64,000 nt of DNA, from positions 930,001 to 994,000 of the forward strand of contig OZ037855.1 of NCBI GenBank assembly GCA_964035575.1. The letters run 5' to 3'. The translations under genes and the position numbers were made by a program. How positions within the stretch are numbered: the first letter of the stretch is position 1; each line of letters starts with the position of its first letter. The stretch is from Rhynchopus sp. YZ270_cl-10. Its lineage: Eukaryota; Euglenozoa; Diplonemea; Diplonemida; Diplonemidae. The notes under the pieces were generated by a model, which saw only the letters and a program-made list of their open reading frames with translations, was not told the DNA's origin and searched no databases. Below, in pieces: positions 61,135-64,000 of this stretch.

Positions 61135-61671
61135 AATAGTTATTTTTGGTCTGTATTCGTTTCATTTTTTTTAGTTCATGATACAATTTTCGTATTTCTT
61201 ATTTTTTGCAGCAAACAAAAAAAATCAAACCTTTCCCCCTTTTTAAAACACTCGACACTCCTGCAACTACCCCCTCCCTCCCTCCCTCCCTCCCTCCCCC
61301 CCAACTTCCTTCTTTCACCCCATACGGTTCGCCCAGTCAACTTGCTGGCTGGGCTTACGTGGTGTGCTTGGGTCTATGTGATCTCAACACTTCTCCAACA
61401 TGGTCTGCAAGAAAGCGCGAAAAGCTATAGCGAGAGCTCTTCCACAACACTCTACATTTGTTTCCATTTGGAGTTGTCCCAAGCTCCCTTTTCCCTTGGC
61501 ACAGCGACACCACTCGCGCCTTTCTTCCTCTTAGGGGCAGTCTTGCTGTGCTTTCCCAAAGGTCGGAAGGTAAATAGCCCATTCAAAACACCCCCTCCTC
61601 TTCCACCTCTTCCACTCTTCACCTCTAGCACGTACACGCACCGGTTCTCTTTCTCTTCCCGTATGTAAAGG
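61135..61671 (+). promoter_or_regulatory. Upstream region of the SOD-like gene
   Basis: Contains a (CCCT)n microsatellite at about 61268-61298 and a C/T-rich stretch at 61585-61660 ending 12 bp before the start codon. An open frame at 61342-61668 hydrophobic in part stops right before the start (TATGTAAAGG). It is most likely 5'UTR, though an upstream exon cannot be excluded. Confidence 0.35.
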
Positions 61672-64000
61672 ATGCCCCCAAAACGCCTTTTGTTCTTGGT
61701 GCTGTCGTTGTATTTGTGTGATACAGTGCAGGAATGCCCCGAGGGCGCAATGAGCTGTTCAGGTGCGAAGGTGGAGGGCATGGGAGAAAGGTGCTGGAGG
61801 CAAGATGATCCGTTGTTCCCGGAGGACTGTGTGCGCAGGTGTAGGGGCATAAAGGTGCCGTGTTCAGCAGGGGTCTGTGAGGAGTTTGTTGTAAATTGTG
61901 CAGAACCGTCAAGCTCATTCCTGACGAAGTCAATTCGATACTTCAACTTGGAGAAGCTTCCCCCCACACTCTTCGGCCTAGAGCTCTCCGGTGGCGGAGG
62001 TGCAAAACCCTTGTTTGCAGCAAACACCTCCTCTCTCGCAGTCTACTCCCTAGGCAGAAAGCTTACTGCTTCGGAAACACTCGATTTTATTGAATTTATT
62101 CGCACATCCAGTTCGAAAGTTAAACCGCTCTTTTCAAATCCATTCTTGCACGTAGAGGTCGTCCCTGTCCGCTACCCAGTGGTTTGGGAGCAGTACAACA
62201 TTGAGCTTAATACGCTGGCTGAGGTGAAGACAATACATAGTGGGTGGGAATGCAGTGATAACGTGCAGGGGTGGTTGTGGAGTCACGAGGGGTGCAGGAG
62301 GCTCTTGCCTTTGGGGTGTGAGGCGGAGATGCCTGAGGAAGAGGTGGGGATGTTTATGAGGGGCGCCAACCGCAATGTGACAACTGTTGGGGAGCTGTGC
62401 GGGCGGTCCTGTGGGACCTGTAGATCGTGGATGATACCAAGCACGGCCCCCATGTCTCCCAGCTGTGAGGCTGGCGACGTCGCGCGCTGTGCAGCGCACC
62501 TAAACAGCCAGTACGCCTGCACAAACAGCGTCGGCACCTCCCCTTCCGGCATTTGCTACGCAGTCTGGTACTGTCCCTCCCTCTCGCAAAGTGACTGCCC
62601 CGGTGGCTCCTGCTGGCGCACCCTGCACTCCAGTTGCACACAGCACGGATATTTCGAAGGCAAACAACAGAACACCGACTTCGCGTACTGTGTAGACTCT
62701 GCCGGCACTGCATGGGAAGGTACCTATGTCGCGTTAGACCGGCAGTCAGAACTGACCTGCAGTAAGAGACCTGTGTGTCGTGGGGAGGACTGCAAGGGAA
62801 GGAATTCCATTAGCGAATACGACAGCCCAGTGTTGTATAGGTTTACGACAACAGAACTGCGGTTTCCTGGGTTGGGTGTGGGAGAGGCGAAGCGGTTGCG
62901 GGAAGGGTTGCTGGGCATCTCTTCTGCAGCGTTTGTGCTGGAAACAGACTGGTCAAGGTCAAGGGAGCAGGTTCTGTCTGTGAGTCCGTCGCTGCCAGTG
63001 CTACGCGAGCGTCTTGCGGAGGGGGGTGCGCTAGATGCGCGTCTGTCTGCAGCTGTGCTGTCCGTGCAGGCGGAGCGAGAGACGCATGCTTACCTCAAAG
63101 CCAATGCAAGCAACGTCACGTACACAACAAAGGCTATCTCCGCCTGGTGGCTCACAGACATCCAACACCCTGTGCTAATAAGGACAGTTGTTGCAGAGAT
63201 CCCTGGGAAGATTCGCGTCACCATCACGAAGTCCGAAATGTCAGATGCAGAGGTGCATGTGGAGTTCTTGAACGGCTTTGAGAAGGAACAGCCGCCAGGT
63301 GGGTACTACTGGGGAGTGTACCACCCACGAGTGGACGGGAAGTGTCCCATCCCCGACGATGCTGTGTTCGACCCCAACTCGAAGGGGCGCGACCAGTACT
63401 GCTATGAAGGGGACAGCATGAAACGTGTTGAGCACTGTCGTCCCGGTGACATGACGAACAAGTATGGAAAACTGCAGCAGAACGCCACCTTCCAAGACGA
63501 GGTGTTGTCACTGAGCGGAAGGAGCTCTGTGCTGGGGAAGGTGGTTGTGCTCCGTGGGAACGGGGTGCACTGTGCTCTTATTGTCCCGCAGACGGAAGCA
63601 GGTGAAGGGGTTGCGCTTGTGGCAGACTTCTCACACGAAACGACACAGACGTCGGGAGTGGAGCTGAGTGGCTCTGTGAACATCTGGCAGAGGGGCCCGT
63701 GGGAGGACACCCTGATCGGTGTGTCCCTGCGTGCTGGGGAGGAGCTGAGGGATGTGTCCTTCCACATCTCGTCGAAGCGTCTTGAGGAGTACCCTGAGGG
63801 GTGCACTGTGGGGTACTATGCTGAGAGGGACATCTATGACCCTTTGTCTGTTGTGTCTGTCGAGTATGCGGAAGGGGAGGGGAGGGGACGGGTTTCTATT
63901 GATGAGTGCGCTTCGGACGACTTGCACCAATTTGACATATTCAACTGTCCCCTGGGTGACCTGACACCACACATGCAGTCTGCACGGCACATCGTGACGA
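61672..64000 (+). CDS. Cys-rich secreted protein with Cu-only-SOD-like repeats, 3' partial
   Basis: Open for 776 codons to the window edge without a stop. The ATG follows an in-frame TAA by one codon and opens a signal peptide (MPPKRLLFLVLSLYLCDTVQ). Residues ~21-75 and ~185-370 are Cys-rich. From about 515 comes a domain like extracellular Cu-only superoxide dismutases: GYYWGVYHP (544), C...DDAVFDPNSKG, EHCRPGDMTNKYGKL (588-602), then VLSLSGRSSVLGKVVVLRG. A second unit starts near 680 with CTVGYYAERDIYDP and NCPLGDLTPHM (758-768). In active enzymes the corresponding places read HxH, HxDP and GDLSGKHG; here those His are absent, so copper binding and dismutase activity are unlikely. The layout resembles Cu-only SOD-repeat proteins. 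The C-terminus is unseen. It follows the other surface gene in the same orientation. Confidence 0.8.
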   Translation, partial: MPPKRLLFLVLSLYLCDTVQECPEGAMSCSGAKVEGMGERCWRQDDPLFPEDCVRRCRGIKVPCSAGVCEEFVVNCAEPSSSFLTKSIRYFNLEKLPPTLFGLELSGGGGAKPLFAANTSSLAVYSLGRKLTASETLDFIEFIRTSSSKVKPLFSNPFLHVEVVPVRYPVVWEQYNIELNTLAEVKTIHSGWECSDNVQGWLWSHEGCRRLLPLGCEAEMPEEEVGMFMRGANRNVTTVGELCGRSCGTCRSWMIPSTAPMSPSCEAGDVARCAAHLNSQYACTNSVGTSPSGICYAVWYCPSLSQSDCPGGSCWRTLHSSCTQHGYFEGKQQNTDFAYCVDSAGTAWEGTYVALDRQSELTCSKRPVCRGEDCKGRNSISEYDSPVLYRFTTTELRFPGLGVGEAKRLREGLLGISSAAFVLETDWSRSREQVLSVSPSLPVLRERLAEGGALDARLSAAVLSVQAERETHAYLKANASNVTYTTKAISAWWLTDIQHPVLIRTVVAEIPGKIRVTITKSEMSDAEVHVEFLNGFEKEQPPGGYYWGVYHPRVDGKCPIPDDAVFDPNSKGRDQYCYEGDSMKRVEHCRPGDMTNKYGKLQQNATFQDEVLSLSGRSSVLGKVVVLRGNGVHCALIVPQTEAGEGVALVADFSHETTQTSGVELSGSVNIWQRGPWEDTLIGVSLRAGEELRDVSFHISSKRLEEYPEGCTVGYYAERDIYDPLSVVSVEYAEGEGRGRVSIDECASDDLHQFDIFNCPLGDLTPHMQSARHIVT

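Overview
The window looks like nuclear DNA of a unicellular eukaryote (protist) using the standard code: TAA, TGA and TAG all end genes. Coding sequence is GC-rich at third positions, while most spacer DNA is AT-rich and full of homopolymers. Introns are spliceosomal with GTATGT-like donors. I cannot assign the lineage. Seven host genes are supported and all lie on the + strand: an acidic-tailed cyclophilin (2071-2940), a six-exon coiled-coil/PX-domain protein (3123-6512), an 1831-residue kinesin (8806-14301), a leucine carboxyl methyltransferase of the PP2A type (15769-16803), a TRF4/PAPD5-like nucleotidyltransferase with a distant last exon (28137-32103), a 2682-residue cadherin-like surface protein (50501-58549), and a cysteine-rich secreted protein with Cu-only-SOD-like repeats that is open to the window edge (61672 onward).

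Three enzyme-fold proteins have lost catalytic or metal-binding residues that can be seen directly: the cyclophilin (counterparts of CypA R55, Q63, F113, W121 and H126), the TRF4-like protein (two of three catalytic Asp) and the SOD-like repeats (no copper His in the usual motifs). The methyltransferase and the kinesin motor keep theirs.

The rest is dominated by mobile DNA. A Tc1/mariner-type element (DD37E spacing, near-identical inverted ends, TA duplication) sits in intron 4 of the PX gene. A 1.4 kb inverted-repeat element sits in the proposed long intron of the TRF4-like gene. A 9.5 kb GC-rich gene-free block (about 16.94-26.42 kb) holds a decayed Helitron Rep fragment on the - strand. 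Elements with clear ends and target duplications include a 508-bp AT-hairpin element (26605-27112), a hAT-type element (33730-34244), a 1084-bp element (37975-39058) and a Mutator-like element (39354-39985). A two-copy element with a fossil tyrosine recombinase (33182-33710 and 59878-61134) has inverted arms that match within a copy but differ between copies.

Scattered through the AT-rich spacers are dozens of 35-75 bp repeats in at least four families. Two resemble 5' halves of tRNA-Asp and tRNA-His followed by an A-rich tail, and a third carries a pol III A-box-like core. The stretch 32.1-50.4 kb is a gene desert built from these repeats, fold-back elements and simple sequence.
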